DNA from: Gammaproteobacteria bacterium
GTDB taxonomy: Bacteria > Pseudomonadota > Gammaproteobacteria > JACKNK01
Direction: 5' to 3'
DNA: 64,000 nt
Assembly (NCBI GenBank): GCA_024234955.1
Contig: JACKNK010000003.1
Span: 310,001 to 374,000, forward strand
The position numbers were made by a program, and so were the translations under genes. Of the stretch, positions 41,925-51,411 are shown in pieces (the first letter of the stretch is position 1; every line of letters begins with the position of its first letter). The notes under the pieces are model-generated. The model ran no database searches and was not told the origin of the DNA. It saw nothing but the letters and a program-made list of their open reading frames with translations.

Positions 41925-43418
41925 ATGTTCGAAGCCACCAAGGTCGGTCGCAAAGTCGGCAAGCAGGATTTCAAGGAGCAGGTTACGAAACTGCGCACCG
42001 AACTGCTGGATACGCAACGCCGCCTGGCGGACAGCGGCGTTCCGGTGATCGTTTTGGTATCGGGCATCGAAGCGGCTGGAAAAGGTGAGGTGGTCGATCG
42101 CCTCAATGAGTGGATGGACACCCGTGGCGTGCAGACCTGGGCGTTCTGGGACGAGAGCGATGAAGATCGCGAGCGGCCCCGCTACTGGCGTTTCTGGAAC
42201 GCGATGCCGCCGCGTGGGCAGATCGGCGTGTTATTCGGGGGCTGGTACCAGGAACCGCTGGAGCGCCACATGCACGGCAAGTGCAGCGACAAGGAACTCG
42301 AAGCGGAACTGGCACGCATCGAGGATTTCGAACGGATGTTGTCGGTCGACGGCGCGCTGATCGTCAAGTTCTGGTTCCACATGTCGGAAAAAGACCAGAA
42401 AGCCCGCTTCAAGAAACTCTCCCGTGACGACCGCAGCCGCTGGTCGATGATGCCGGAAAAGGCCAAGTTCTCGGAACATTACGCACGCTTTGAACGTCTC
42501 GCCGAACGGGTCATCCGGGAGACCGACACCGGCATCGCGCCCTGGTATCTGATCGAGGCCGCGAATACGCGGTATCGCGATCTGGCGGTAGGCAAAACGC
42601 TGCTGGAGGCGATCAAGACTCGACTCGACAACCCGATGGACACCAGCGTGACTCACACCACGCGCAGTCCCAGCCTACCCAATCTTCCCGATGCCCAGCG
42701 CACGTTGCTGGACAAGCTGGATATGGACAAGGACATCTCTGACGACGACTACAAACGGCGCCTGGATGAATTACAAGGCGAGCTCAATGAACTCGCCTGG
42801 GCCGCGTACAAAGCGAAGCGATCGACCATTCTGGTTTTTGAAGGCTCCGATGCGGGCGGAAAAGGAGGTGCGATACGACGCATCACCAACGCGGTGGATT
42901 CACGTCTTTACCGCACCATTCAGGTTGCTGCCCCGACCGACGAGGAACGGGCGCGCCATTACCTCTGGCGGTTTTGGCGACATGTGCCACGCGCCGGGCG
43001 CATGACCGTATACGACCGTTCCTGGTACGGACGCGTTTTGGTCGAACGTGTGGAAGGCTTCGCCACCGAGGCGCAATGGAGCCGGAGTTACTACGAGATC
43101 AACGAATTCGAGGAGGAACTCTCCGAAGCCGGCATCATCGTGGTCAAGTTCTGGCTTCACATCACCAAGGAGGAGCAGTTGCGGCGCTTCAAGGAGCGTG
43201 AAGTCACGCCGCACAAACAGCACAAGATCACGGATGAAGATTGGCGCAACCGGGAGAAGTGGGACGAGTACGTGGTCGCCGTCAACGACATGATCAATCG
43301 CACCAGCACCCAACATGCGCCCTGGGTAGTGATCCCCGGAAACGACAAACGCTATGCCCGCGTTGCCGTGTTGGAGGCAGTGACCAGGGCGCTGCGCAAG
43401 GCGCTCAAGGGGAAATAA
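41925..43418 (+). CDS. pap: Double-domain PPK2 polyphosphate kinase (polyphosphate:AMP phosphotransferase type)
   Basis: 497 residues with two PPK2 domains in tandem, the class II arrangement that phosphorylates AMP to ADP with polyphosphate. N-terminal domain: Walker A-like SGIEAAGKGEVV (46-57) and WDESDEDRERPRYWRFW. C-terminal domain: EGSDAGGKGGAI (about 306-317), RHYLWRFWRHVPRAGRMTVYDRSWYGRVLVERVEGF and IIVVKFWLHITKEEQLRRFKERE. The first loop has Glu where Asp is usual (SGIE for EGxD), suggesting only the second domain is catalytic, as known for this class. GAGGG precedes the ATG by 9 bp. Confidence 0.9.
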   Translation: MFEATKVGRKVGKQDFKEQVTKLRTELLDTQRRLADSGVPVIVLVSGIEAAGKGEVVDRLNEWMDTRGVQTWAFWDESDEDRERPRYWRFWNAMPPRGQIGVLFGGWYQEPLERHMHGKCSDKELEAELARIEDFERMLSVDGALIVKFWFHMSEKDQKARFKKLSRDDRSRWSMMPEKAKFSEHYARFERLAERVIRETDTGIAPWYLIEAANTRYRDLAVGKTLLEAIKTRLDNPMDTSVTHTTRSPSLPNLPDAQRTLLDKLDMDKDISDDDYKRRLDELQGELNELAWAAYKAKRSTILVFEGSDAGGKGGAIRRITNAVDSRLYRTIQVAAPTDEERARHYLWRFWRHVPRAGRMTVYDRSWYGRVLVERVEGFATEAQWSRSYYEINEFEEELSEAGIIVVKFWLHITKEEQLRRFKEREVTPHKQHKITDEDWRNREKWDEYVVAVNDMINRTSTQHAPWVVIPGNDKRYARVAVLEAVTRALRKALKGK

Positions 43419-43460
43419 GCACCGAACCGCCGAGATGGGAGCACGTTTCGGCCGTCCACA

Positions 43461-43500
43461 AAAAAGCCCGGCCCGGTAATTCCGGCCCGGGCTTTTCCTT
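43461..43500. terminator. Bidirectional intrinsic terminator between pap and pilZ
   Basis: AAAAGCCCGGCCCGG, loop TAATT, then CCGGCCCGGGCTTTT. Works for both converging transcripts. Confidence 0.92.
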
Positions 43501-43553
43501 TTTCACGGGCTGCGCCGTTGGGAGCGCATCCCCGAATCACCCGACTGGACGAT

Positions 43554-43913
43554 TCACAGCGTATGCGTTGGCCGGTCGTTATCGATCGCCCCGGGAATCA
43601 GGGTATCGATCTTGTTGCGTGCGGTCCCGCCATCCTTGAACTGGACGCCGATACCGGGCGGACGACTGCCGGCAGCACCCACCGGTGTGATCCACACCAC
43701 CGTGCCGGGCACGGCGAGTTTCTCGGCTTCATCCAGCAGACTGATCAGAAGAAACACCTCATCGCCGAGGCGATACGGCTTGTTGCTGGGCACGAACAAG
43801 CCGCCATCGCTCAGATGCGGCATGTAGGCGTTATAAAGGGTGTTCTTGTCCTTGATGTTCAGGGACAGCACGCCCTGGCGGCGGCCCATCGCGGGTTTGT
43901 TCGGCGTAGACAT
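43554..43913 (-). CDS. pilZ: PilZ domain protein of the type IV pilus type
   Basis: 119 residues. PilZ-like pattern: RQGVLSLNIKDKNTLYNAYMPHLSDGGLFVPSNKPYRLGDEVFLLISLLDEAEKLAVPGTVVWITP and GIGVQFKDGG. It lacks the N-terminal RxxxR and DxSxxG c-di-GMP motifs, like P. aeruginosa PilZ, which works through PilB/FimX contacts. It is the last gene of the pabB-pabC-mltG-tmk-holB-pilZ run, its usual place. No pilus genes are in the window. Confidence 0.9.
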   Translation of the reverse strand: MSTPNKPAMGRRQGVLSLNIKDKNTLYNAYMPHLSDGGLFVPSNKPYRLGDEVFLLISLLDEAEKLAVPGTVVWITPVGAAGSRPPGIGVQFKDGGTARNKIDTLIPGAIDNDRPTHTL

Positions 43914-43929
43914 GCAATGACCTCAGGAT

Positions 43930-44982
43930 TCAGCGGCGCCGTGGCGTCGGCATCCACCCCAGCAACAGATCTTCGAGCAGGGCCTGGAGACTGATGGAGC
44001 GATCCAGCAGGCGACGCGCCTCGCTGACCGCATCCAGACGGCGGTACAGCTCACGCAAGTCTAGGCCCTGCGCAAGGGCCTGCAAGCGCCTGGCAAGCGC
44101 GGCCGAGGGCACCCCCGCGCCGCTGTGCATCCGGATCATGTCCACCAGCCAGGATTGCAGGAACCCGATGTAGATCGGCGCCCCCACCTTGCTCCATTGC
44201 TCAGCCAGCGAGATGGGTTCCACCCGCCCGCGCAGCAGTTGCTCCAGTTCGCTGAGCGCCTGACCATGCAGTTCGAGACGACCGTCATCGAGCATGGCTG
44301 CGGCGGCGAGTGGCGCACCACCCGATAGGGCCAGGGCCTGCTCCGTATCGCCCTGCGGATGCAGCGACCTGAGCCACGCGCCTGCCTCGGCATGGGCCGG
44401 CGCGGGAATGGACAGCGATCGGCAACGACTGCGCACCGTGGCAGGCAAGGCGGAGGGGCGTTCGCTCAGCAACATCAGCAAGGTGCTGCCACCGGGCTCT
44501 TCCAGGGTCTTCAGCAGGCTGTTGGCGGCGTTCACATTCATGGCCTCGGCGGGCGCGATCACCCCGATACGCCACCCGCCGAATTGACTCTTGGTGACCA
44601 GAAACTCATTGAGTTGCCGGATCTGCCCGATACTGATCAGGCGCTGCTTGCGCGGCGTATCCGCCTTGCGGTCCGGGTCGTCCTGCGCGATGGCGTGCAG
44701 ATAGGGCGCGAATTGGCGGTGCTCGATCTCCGGCTCGACCAGACGCGCATCGGGATGATTGCCGGCCAGATACAGCTTGCACGGGGCACATTCGCCACAA
44801 GCGTGCCCCTGGGCATCCGGCGTTTTGCAGAACAAGCCTCGTATCAGGTGCTCGGCAAGCAGGGCCTTGCCGACCCCACGTGGTCCGTGGATCAGCAACG
44901 CATGGTGCAGACGCCCGACATCCCGCTGCGCCCGCAAGGCATCCAGAGGCGCACATAGCCAGGCGGGCAATGCCTGGGTCAC
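43930..44982 (-). CDS. holB: DNA polymerase III delta' subunit
   Basis: 350 residues. Clamp-loader subunit. AAA+ fold with HGPRGVGKALLAEHLI, a cysteine cluster (CKTPDAQGHACGECAPC) for zinc, KTPRKQRLISIGQIRQLNEFL, WRIGVIAPAEAMNVNAANSLLKTLEEP and SRCRSLSIPAP (SRC finger). The tail shows the DnaX-family helical domain. Overlaps tmk by 4 bp and is followed after 16 bp by pilZ. Confidence 0.93.
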   Translation of the reverse strand: MTQALPAWLCAPLDALRAQRDVGRLHHALLIHGPRGVGKALLAEHLIRGLFCKTPDAQGHACGECAPCKLYLAGNHPDARLVEPEIEHRQFAPYLHAIAQDDPDRKADTPRKQRLISIGQIRQLNEFLVTKSQFGGWRIGVIAPAEAMNVNAANSLLKTLEEPGGSTLLMLLSERPSALPATVRSRCRSLSIPAPAHAEAGAWLRSLHPQGDTEQALALSGGAPLAAAAMLDDGRLELHGQALSELEQLLRGRVEPISLAEQWSKVGAPIYIGFLQSWLVDMIRMHSGAGVPSAALARRLQALAQGLDLRELYRRLDAVSEARRLLDRSISLQALLEDLLLGWMPTPRRR

Positions 44983-45620
44983 GCGCCGAGCTCCTCGTCG
45001 AGCAAGGCCGAAACGCTTGCCTGCAATTGCGCAAGGACGCCGTTCAGATCCCGGGACGCATCGATGATGCGGAAACGCCCCGGCTCGGCCTGCGCACGCG
45101 CACGGTAGGTGGCTCGAGCCGCATCGAAGAAGGCTTCGCGCTGCTTCTCGAAGCGATCCGGTTCGCTGCGCCCGGCGGCGCGATCCAAACCCTGTTTCAC
45201 CGGAAGATCGAGCAGGAAAGTATGGTCGGGCCGCAACGTGCCTTGAACGAAACGCTCCAGAGTTTCGATGCGCGCCATGTCGATACCGCGCCCCCCTCCC
45301 TGATAGGCATAGGTCGCGTCGGTAAAACGATCACAGAGCACCCATTGCCCCCGATCCAGCGCTGGACGGATCACCTTGTGCAGATGTTCGGCGCGTGCCG
45401 CAAACATCAGGAGCAGCTCGGTGTCGTCGGCCATGCCATCGTGCTTGTGGCCGAGCAGCAATTCGCGAATGTCTTCGCCGAGCGAGGTTCCCCCCGGTTC
45501 GCGGGTGGTGATCAGGTCAACACCGGAGGCGCGCAACTGCGCCTCGATGGCGTTGAGCACTGTGGTCTTGCCAGCCCCTTCGAGGCCTTCGACGGTGATG
45601 AAACGGGCTGTTCTGGTCAC
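44979..45620 (-). CDS. tmk: Thymidylate kinase
   Basis: 213 residues. Phosphorylates dTMP to dTDP. P-loop VEGLEGAGKTTVLNAIEAQL, REPGGTSLGEDIRELLLG, the DR motif VLCDRFTDATYAYQGGGRGID, and LDLPVKQGLDRAAGRSEPDRFEKQ with Arg in the LID, the E. coli type. The ATG at 45620 lies 68 bp after mltG. Start and end agree with the family. Confidence 0.96.
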   Translation of the reverse strand: MTRTARFITVEGLEGAGKTTVLNAIEAQLRASGVDLITTREPGGTSLGEDIRELLLGHKHDGMADDTELLLMFAARAEHLHKVIRPALDRGQWVLCDRFTDATYAYQGGGRGIDMARIETLERFVQGTLRPDHTFLLDLPVKQGLDRAAGRSEPDRFEKQREAFFDAARATYRARAQAEPGRFRIIDASRDLNGVLAQLQASVSALLDEELGA

Positions 45621-45688
45621 GGAATGTTCTGTTCGCGGCGATGAGTGGTGAGTGGCAAGCGCTCACCCTACACGATTTTCCCGGCCAC

Positions 45689-46711
45689 TCAGTTGCCGCC
45701 GAGCTGGTATTTGCGCACTGCGGCGTTGTGTTCTTCGAGCGTGGCCGAGAAATAATGGGTGCCATTGCCCTGGGCGACGAAATACAAGGCCTTGCCATCG
45801 GCAGGATGCAGTGCGGCATGGATCGCGGCACGGCCTGGCATCGCGATCGGTGTGGGCGGCAGACCTTTGCGGGTATAGGTGTTGTAAGGGGTATCGGTGC
45901 GCAGATCGCTGCGCCGTATGTTGCCGTCGAAACCTTCGCCGAGCCCGTAGATCACCGTCGGGTCAGTCTGCAGCAACATGCCTTTTTGCAGGCGTCTGAC
46001 GAACACCCCGGCGATTTCCGGGCGTTCTGCCGCCGCACCGGTTTCCTTTTCGATGATGGAGGCCAGGGTCAGCGCCTCATCCGGGGAATTCAGGGGTAAA
46101 CCGGCGCTCCGTGCGCTCCATTCCTCGGCCAGCACCTGTTCCATGCCGACAAACGCTCGCCGATACAGGTCGATGTCTTTCTCGCCTCGCGGAAAGTGAT
46201 AGGTGTCGGGCAGGAAACGGCCTTCGGGGTGCAGATCGGGCTTGCCCAGGGCTGCCATCAATTGCTGATTGTCCGCATCCTTCAGCGTCTGTTCCAGGAT
46301 CGGGTCGGCCGCCACCGCCGCACGCAGCTCACGGATATTCCAGCCCTCCAGCAAAGTGATGGCGTACTGACGCTCACGTCCGCTGATCAGGATTTCGAGA
46401 AATTCGCGGGGCGTCGTTCCCGCCGGGACGAAATACTCGCCGGCACGGATGCGGGTAGCCAGGTTCTCCTGACGTGCCAGCCATCGCAGCTGCAAGGGTT
46501 CCGTGAGCCAACCACGTTGCACCAGATCGCTGGCCACGGCGCGAAGACTGGTTCCTGGAGCCAGGGTGTAGTCGACGCCCTGATCCGGCAAGGCCAGCGG
46601 CGTTGCGAGGAACTGCTGATAACGCTGGTTCAACCACAAGCCGGTCGCGATAACCGCAAGCACGACCGCCAGCATCGAGATCAACAAAGTCCGTTTCAAC
46701 CAACTCGGCAT
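45689..46711 (-). CDS. mltG: Endolytic peptidoglycan transglycosylase MltG
   Basis: 340 residues. One N-terminal membrane helix (LLISMALAVVLAVIATGLWLN pattern, residues about 8-27), a LysM-like domain (about 45-105: PGTSLRAVASDLVQRGWL), then the YceG domain with the catalytic Glu in LASIIEKETGAAAERPEIAGVFVRRLQKGM, LLQTDPTVIYGLGE, YNTYTRKGLPPTPIAMPGRAAIHAALHPADG and the final ALYFVAQGNGTHYFS. Cleaves nascent glycan strands and limits their length. Overlaps pabC by 16 bp. Confidence 0.95.
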   Translation of the reverse strand: MPSWLKRTLLISMLAVVLAVIATGLWLNQRYQQFLATPLALPDQGVDYTLAPGTSLRAVASDLVQRGWLTEPLQLRWLARQENLATRIRAGEYFVPAGTTPREFLEILISGRERQYAITLLEGWNIRELRAAVAADPILEQTLKDADNQQLMAALGKPDLHPEGRFLPDTYHFPRGEKDIDLYRRAFVGMEQVLAEEWSARSAGLPLNSPDEALTLASIIEKETGAAAERPEIAGVFVRRLQKGMLLQTDPTVIYGLGEGFDGNIRRSDLRTDTPYNTYTRKGLPPTPIAMPGRAAIHAALHPADGKALYFVAQGNGTHYFSATLEEHNAAVRKYQLGGN

Positions 46712-47523
46712 GATCGTTCAGCTTCCAGGGCAGTTTGGAGTTGTCGGGTCAGTGGACCCACCGGCCAGCGTCTTGATTCCAGGGCAATCACAGGCCAGAT
46801 GCCGATCACGCTGTTGCAGACGAAGACCTCATCCACGCGATCCAGCACATTCGGGGGCAGATTCTCGATCCGATATGGCAAACCGAGGTCTCCGGCCATC
46901 GCCAGAACGCGCGCCCGGATGATGCCCGCCACCCCTACCCTCGACAAGTCCGGCGTGTGGAGTACGCCGTCCTGGACCACGAACAGATTGCTCTGCGTGC
47001 CCTCAACAGGGCGGCCATCGGTATCGCACATCAGGCCTTCCGGGATTCCCGGATGGTCCCACTCGGCACGGGCCAGAACCTGGGGCAACCGGTTCAGATG
47101 CTTGATACCGACCAGTGCCGGATGCTCCACGGCGGCGGTACGACAGGCATGCAGAACGACGCCTTGGGTGGCGAATCTGGGTGGATATTCAGGGAAGGGA
47201 TACACACTGAGGATGCGGCGCGGTTCCGGCATCCTGGGTGGCCGGTATCCGCGCCCACCGCTACCTCGGGTGACAATGATCTTCAACACCGCCCGACCTT
47301 CGACATCCTCCAGGACGCGCTCGGCCTCGGCACGCAGCAGATCGGCATGGGGGGCAGGAAAGCCCAGACGTTCACAGCCTGCTTGCAGTCTTGCGACATG
47401 CTCGGGCCAGTATTCGATCCGGCGATCCCGTACTGCACAGGTTTCGAAGACCCCATCCCCGTATTGCAGGCCGCGATCCGTCACCGCCACAGCGCTCGCT
47501 TGAACGCCGTCGATCAGGATCAT
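46696..47523 (-). CDS. pabC: Aminodeoxychorismate lyase
   Basis: 275 residues. PLP fold-type IV enzyme releasing p-aminobenzoate and pyruvate from ADC. Motifs: GLQYGDGVFETCAVRD, EHVARLQAGCERLGFP, VLKIIVTRGSGGRGYRPP, the PLP-Lys region LVGIKHLNRLPQVLARAEW, EGLMCDTDGRPVEGTQSNLFVV and VDEVFVCNSVIGIWPVIAL. Coupled to pabB by a 4-bp overlap; the pair supplies folate synthesis, as does folE2 elsewhere in the window. Confidence 0.93.
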   Translation of the reverse strand: MILIDGVQASAVAVTDRGLQYGDGVFETCAVRDRRIEYWPEHVARLQAGCERLGFPAPHADLLRAEAERVLEDVEGRAVLKIIVTRGSGGRGYRPPRMPEPRRILSVYPFPEYPPRFATQGVVLHACRTAAVEHPALVGIKHLNRLPQVLARAEWDHPGIPEGLMCDTDGRPVEGTQSNLFVVQDGVLHTPDLSRVGVAGIIRARVLAMAGDLGLPYRIENLPPNVLDRVDEVFVCNSVIGIWPVIALESRRWPVGPLTRQLQTALEAERSCRVG

Positions 47524-48851
47524 GCCTCCACCCCCAGGGCCAGCAACATCCCGCGCGCCTTGTTCCGGGTTTCCGCCAGTTCCTGATCGGGATGGGAATC
47601 GACGACGATGCCCGCCCCTGCCCGAAAACGCAGCTGGCTGCCATTCTGCTCGATGGTGCGGATGAGGATGTTCAAGTCCAGGTCGCCGTCGCGGTTCAGA
47701 TAGCCGAGCGAACCGGTATAGGCGCCACGTCCCTCACCTTCCAGTTCGGCGATGATTTCCATGCATCGCACTTTCGGACAACCGGTGATGGTACCGCCCG
47801 GAAAGACGGCACGGATCACTTCCCCGGGCGTCACGTCAGGCCGCAACCGGCCGCGCACATTGGAGACGATGTGATGCACATGGGCGTAGGTTTCCAGCAC
47901 CATGAGTTCATTGACCTCGATACTCCCCGGCACGCAGACGCGCCCGAGATCATTGCGTTCGAGGTCGATGAGCATGATGTGCTCGGCGCGTTCCTTGGGA
48001 TGCGCGATCAGCTCGGCACGCAGCTCGGCATCCCGCGATGCATCGACATCGCGACGCCGGGTACCGGCAATCGGTCGGGTGTCGATCCGCCCGCCGATGA
48101 CGCTTGCCAACCGTTCCGGTGAAGAACTGATGATCGCGCGATTTCCGAAGGTGGCCAGCGCCGCAAACGGTGCCGGGTTGGCCGCACGCAGCCGACGGTA
48201 AAGATTGGCCGGTGTGGTCGGCGCGTCCAGATCGATGTGCCAGGGGCGAGACAGATTCACCTGAAACACATCGCCTTCGACGATGTAGTCGTGGATACGC
48301 CGCAAGGCGCTCCGATAATCCTCGGCAGGTGCCTCTCCAACATTCGCGACTTTCAGCGGTGGTCCCAGCGTCGCGTCGAAATCGACCGACGCAATATCGC
48401 GGCGCATTATCTCGATGTGATCCGTCGATTCGCCCACCAACCAGCATCGCCTCGCCTGCCGGTCGCGAATCACCGCCGCCGGGAATCGGGTCGCCGAGGC
48501 CACCGGCGCGCCGCTGCGGTCTGCAGGCAGATTCAGCGTCGGTTCGATCTCCGCTGCCAGTTCATAACCGAGATAGACGAACCAGCCACCGCGAAATGGG
48601 AGCCCTGCGTCGGATGACGGGAGACGTTCGCTCAGGAACGCGGCATCGAGCCTTTCGAGGAAACGGTCTCCGGCAAGGGTCTCGCCGGGTAACGCAAACA
48701 GGATGTCGTAACGGGACTGGGCAACCGCCTCTGCGGTACCCCGGGCAACACTTTCAAGCAGATGAGGGTAGCGGGCGGGAGCGAATTCGTGCAGCGGCAA
48801 CAGATCCGGGAGCCAATCGATCTCCCGGATCTGAACCGTCGCGTCTTGCAC
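47520..48851 (-). CDS. pabB: Aminodeoxychorismate synthase component I
   Basis: About 443 residues from a GTG at 48851, favoured because an upstream ATG (48944) would overlap fabF by 68 bp with unrelated sequence. Chorismate-binding core: EDYRSALRRIHDYIVEGDVFQVNLSRP, RAIISSSPERLASVIGGRIDTRPIAGTRRRD, RAEHIMLIDLERNDLGRVCVPGSIEV, HHIVSNVRGRLRPD, VFPGGTITGCPKVRCMEIIAELE and AGAGIVVDSHPDQELAETRNKAR. It has PIAGT rather than the PIKGT of E. coli PabB, a form shared with TrpE; the adjacent pabC argues for PabB. The glutaminase partner PabA is not here. Confidence 0.88.
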   Translation of the reverse strand: MQDATVQIREIDWLPDLLPLHEFAPARYPHLLESVARGTAEAVAQSRYDILFALPGETLAGDRFLERLDAAFLSERLPSSDAGLPFRGGWFVYLGYELAAEIEPTLNLPADRSGAPVASATRFPAAVIRDRQARRCWLVGESTDHIEIMRRDIASVDFDATLGPPLKVANVGEAPAEDYRSALRRIHDYIVEGDVFQVNLSRPWHIDLDAPTTPANLYRRLRAANPAPFAALATFGNRAIISSSPERLASVIGGRIDTRPIAGTRRRDVDASRDAELRAELIAHPKERAEHIMLIDLERNDLGRVCVPGSIEVNELMVLETYAHVHHIVSNVRGRLRPDVTPGEVIRAVFPGGTITGCPKVRCMEIIAELEGEGRGAYTGSLGYLNRDGDLDLNILIRTIEQNGSQLRFRAGAGIVVDSHPDQELAETRNKARGMLLALGVEA

Positions 48852-48876
48852 AGAGGACGCGCGGGGAACCCGCGCC

Positions 48877-50115
48877 TCAGACCTTCTTGAACAGCAGGCT
48901 GCCGTTGGTGCCGCCGAATCCGAAGGAATTGGAGATCGCGACATCGATCTTCATCTCACGCGCGTGATTGGGCACGTAATCCAGGTCGCATTCCGGATCC
49001 TGGTTGAAGATATTGATTGTCGGCGGTGCGACTTGATCGCGAATCGCGAGGCAGGAGAACACCGCTTCGATTCCGCCAGCGGCACCGAGCAGATGCCCGG
49101 TCATCGATTTGGTCGAGCTGACAGCCACCTTGCTCGCGGACGACCCCATCGCGCCCTTGACCGCCATGGTCTCGGCGAGATCACCGAGCGGCGTGGAGGT
49201 GCCGTGCGCATTGATGTAATCGACCTGATCCGCGTTGACGCCGGCATCCCGCATGGCCAGTTGCATGCAGCGCATGGCGCCTTCCCCGCCCGCACGCGGC
49301 TGGGTCATGTGGTAGGCGTCGCCATTGAGACCGAAGCCAGCGACTTCGGCGTAGATCTTCGCGCCGCGTGCCTTGGCGTGTTCGTACTCTTCGAGCACCA
49401 GGGCACCGGCGCCGTCACCCAGGACAAACCCGTCGCGATCCTTGTCCCAGGGGCGACTGGCCGTCTGCGGGTCGTCATTGCGGTTGGACAACGCCCGCGC
49501 CGCCGCAAAACCGGCCACACCGAGTTCGCTGGAGGCCATTTCCGCACCACCAGCGACCATCACGTCGGCGTCGCCGTACATGATCATGCGGGCGGCGTCG
49601 CCAATGTTATGGGTGCCCGTGGTACAGGCCGTGACGATCGCAATGTTCGGCCCCTGCAAGCCATGCATGATCGACAGGTGTCCGGAGATCATGTTGATGA
49701 TGCTGGCTGGGACGAAGAACGGCGATACCTTGCGCGGACCGCCTGCGGTGAACTGATCGCGGGTACGTTCGATGGTCCCGATACCACCGATACCGGAGCC
49801 GATGGCAACGCCGATCCGCTCCGCGTTTTCCTCGGTCACCTCGATACCCGAATCCTGGAAGGCCTGCATGCCCGCAGCGATGCCGTAATGGATGAAGCCA
49901 TCCATCTTGCGCGCTTCCTTGCCACTCATGTAATCCGTGACTTCGAAGTCATCCACCAATCCCGCGAAGCGCGTCGCAAACGCGCTGGCGTCATACGCGG
50001 TGATCGGCTTGATGCCGCTCTTGCCGGCCAGGATGTTGGCCCAGGCCTTGTCGATGCCGGTACCAACCGGAGAAACGATGCCCAGACCGGTCACCACGAC
50101 GCGTCGCTTGGTCAA
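48877..50115 (-). CDS. fabF: 3-oxoacyl-ACP synthase II
   Basis: 412 residues. Elongating condensing enzyme of fatty-acid synthesis. Active site Cys in IVTACTTGTHNIGDAARMI, His in INAHGTSTPLGDLAE and in SMTGHLLGAAGG, with the preceding Lys in SSTKSMTGH. N-terminus KRRVVVTGLGIVSPVG and C-terminus SNSFGFGGTNGSLLF are normal. It lies 151 bp after acpP and 25 bp before pabB, so the fab and pab genes may be co-transcribed. Confidence 0.97.
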   Translation of the reverse strand: MTKRRVVVTGLGIVSPVGTGIDKAWANILAGKSGIKPITAYDASAFATRFAGLVDDFEVTDYMSGKEARKMDGFIHYGIAAGMQAFQDSGIEVTEENAERIGVAIGSGIGGIGTIERTRDQFTAGGPRKVSPFFVPASIINMISGHLSIMHGLQGPNIAIVTACTTGTHNIGDAARMIMYGDADVMVAGGAEMASSELGVAGFAAARALSNRNDDPQTASRPWDKDRDGFVLGDGAGALVLEEYEHAKARGAKIYAEVAGFGLNGDAYHMTQPRAGGEGAMRCMQLAMRDAGVNADQVDYINAHGTSTPLGDLAETMAVKGAMGSSASKVAVSSTKSMTGHLLGAAGGIEAVFSCLAIRDQVAPPTINIFNQDPECDLDYVPNHAREMKIDVAISNSFGFGGTNGSLLFKKV

Positions 50116-50267
50116 TGGAATACCCTCGTTTAACGCTCTTTGAGGCGCGCGCCAGGACGCACACCCCCTGAAATGAAAATGCCGCGACCACCCGCCTTTA
50201 CGGCAACGTGGGCACGGCGTCTGTGGCGATCAGCCAGGCCGACCGCTGCGGCCGAAAGCCAATTCGA
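50116..50267. other. acpP-fabF spacer
   Basis: 152 bp between acpP and fabF with no gene. It contains only loose dyads and no T-run, so partial read-through from acpP to fabF is likely. Confidence 0.35.
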
Positions 50268-50504
50268 TCAGCCGTTGGCCTTGATGTAATCGACCGCGTT
50301 CTTGACGGTAGCGATGCCTTCGGCCTTGTCATCCGGAATTTCGCAACCGAATTCTTCTTCGAGGGCCATGACCAGCTCCACGGTGTCGAGAGAGTCGGCA
50401 CCCAGATCGTCCACGAAGGAAGAGTCCATGGTGACTTCACTTTCATCGACACCCAGCTGCTCGGCGGTGATCTTCTTTACGCGATCAAACAAATCGTCAG
50501 ACAT
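50268..50504 (-). CDS. acpP: Acyl carrier protein
   Basis: 78 residues from the ATG at 50504. Four-helix acidic protein with the phosphopantetheine Ser in DDLGADSLDTVELVMALEEEF, DRVKKITAEQLGVDESEV at the start and VKNAVDYIKANG at the end. AcpS (4.8 kb) is the enzyme that loads it. Flanked by fabG and fabF with gaps of about 145 and 150 bp, consistent with its own strong promoter, as usual for acpP. Confidence 0.98.
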   Translation of the reverse strand: MSDDLFDRVKKITAEQLGVDESEVTMDSSFVDDLGADSLDTVELVMALEEEFGCEIPDDKAEGIATVKNAVDYIKANG

Positions 50505-50648
50505 TGTTGTAGGTCCTATGTGACTGTGTTCCGGAACAGCCACCTGGGCTGTGGAGCCGGGATTTTAGTTAAAACCGGAAGGGCGGTTCAACAAATGCGG
50601 CACCGACCGGAATTTAGACGCTTTTTCGACTCTTGCCCCAAACGGGGT

Positions 50649-51392
50649 TCAGGCCATGTACATACCGCCGTTGACATGAATCGTCTCGCCGCTGATGTAG
50701 CCAGCAGCAGGTGAAGCCAGGAACGCCACCGCAGCGGCAATCTCCGCAGGCTGACCAAGACGACCCAGCGGAATCTGTCCCAGCAGTGCGTCGCGCTGGG
50801 CATCAGCCAACTCACGGGTCATGTCGGTGTCGATGAAGCCGGGCGCGACCACATTCACGGTGATGCCACGCGATCCCACTTCCCGCGCCAGCGACTTGCT
50901 GAAGCCGATCAAGCCGGCTTTGGCCGCAGCATAGTTGGTCTGCCCGGCGTTGCCGGACACCCCCACCACGGAAGAAATCGAAATGATGCGGCCCTTGCGA
51001 GCCTTGGTCATGCCACGCAGCACCGCTTTGCTGAGGCGATATACGGAGGTCAGATTGGTCGCCATGATCGCGTCCCATTCCTCGTCCTTCATGCGCATCA
51101 GCAGGTTGTCCCGAGTGATCCCGGCATTGTTGACCAGTACGGTGACACCGCCGAATTGCTCGGAAATCACCTTCAACACCGAATCCACGCTCTCCGGATC
51201 GGCCACGTCCAAGGTCATGCCCGTGCCCTTGATGCCTGCGTCGGCGAGGCGTTTGGCAATGGCTTCCGCACCTTTATCCGTGGTCGCGGTACCGATCACG
51301 GTGGCCCCCTGCTCACCGAGCGCCTGTGCGATCGCCGCACCAATGCCACGGCTGGCACCGGTCACCAGCGCAATTTCGTTCTCCAGAGACAT
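50649..51392 (-). CDS. fabG: 3-oxoacyl-ACP reductase
   Basis: 247 residues. NADPH-dependent short-chain dehydrogenase: VTGASRGIGAAIAQALG, NNAGITRDNLLMRMKDEEWD, the catalytic Ser/Tyr/Lys set in ISSVVGVSGNAGQTNYAAAKAGLIGFSK, and PGFIDTDMTREL. First reduction step of each elongation cycle. Between fabD and acpP, 19 bp after fabD. Confidence 0.97.
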   Translation of the reverse strand: MSLENEIALVTGASRGIGAAIAQALGEQGATVIGTATTDKGAEAIAKRLADAGIKGTGMTLDVADPESVDSVLKVISEQFGGVTVLVNNAGITRDNLLMRMKDEEWDAIMATNLTSVYRLSKAVLRGMTKARKGRIISISSVVGVSGNAGQTNYAAAKAGLIGFSKSLAREVGSRGITVNVVAPGFIDTDMTRELADAQRDALLGQIPLGRLGQPAEIAAAVAFLASPAAGYISGETIHVNGGMYMA

Positions 51393-51411
51393 GCAAACTT
51401 CCCTCTTCGAT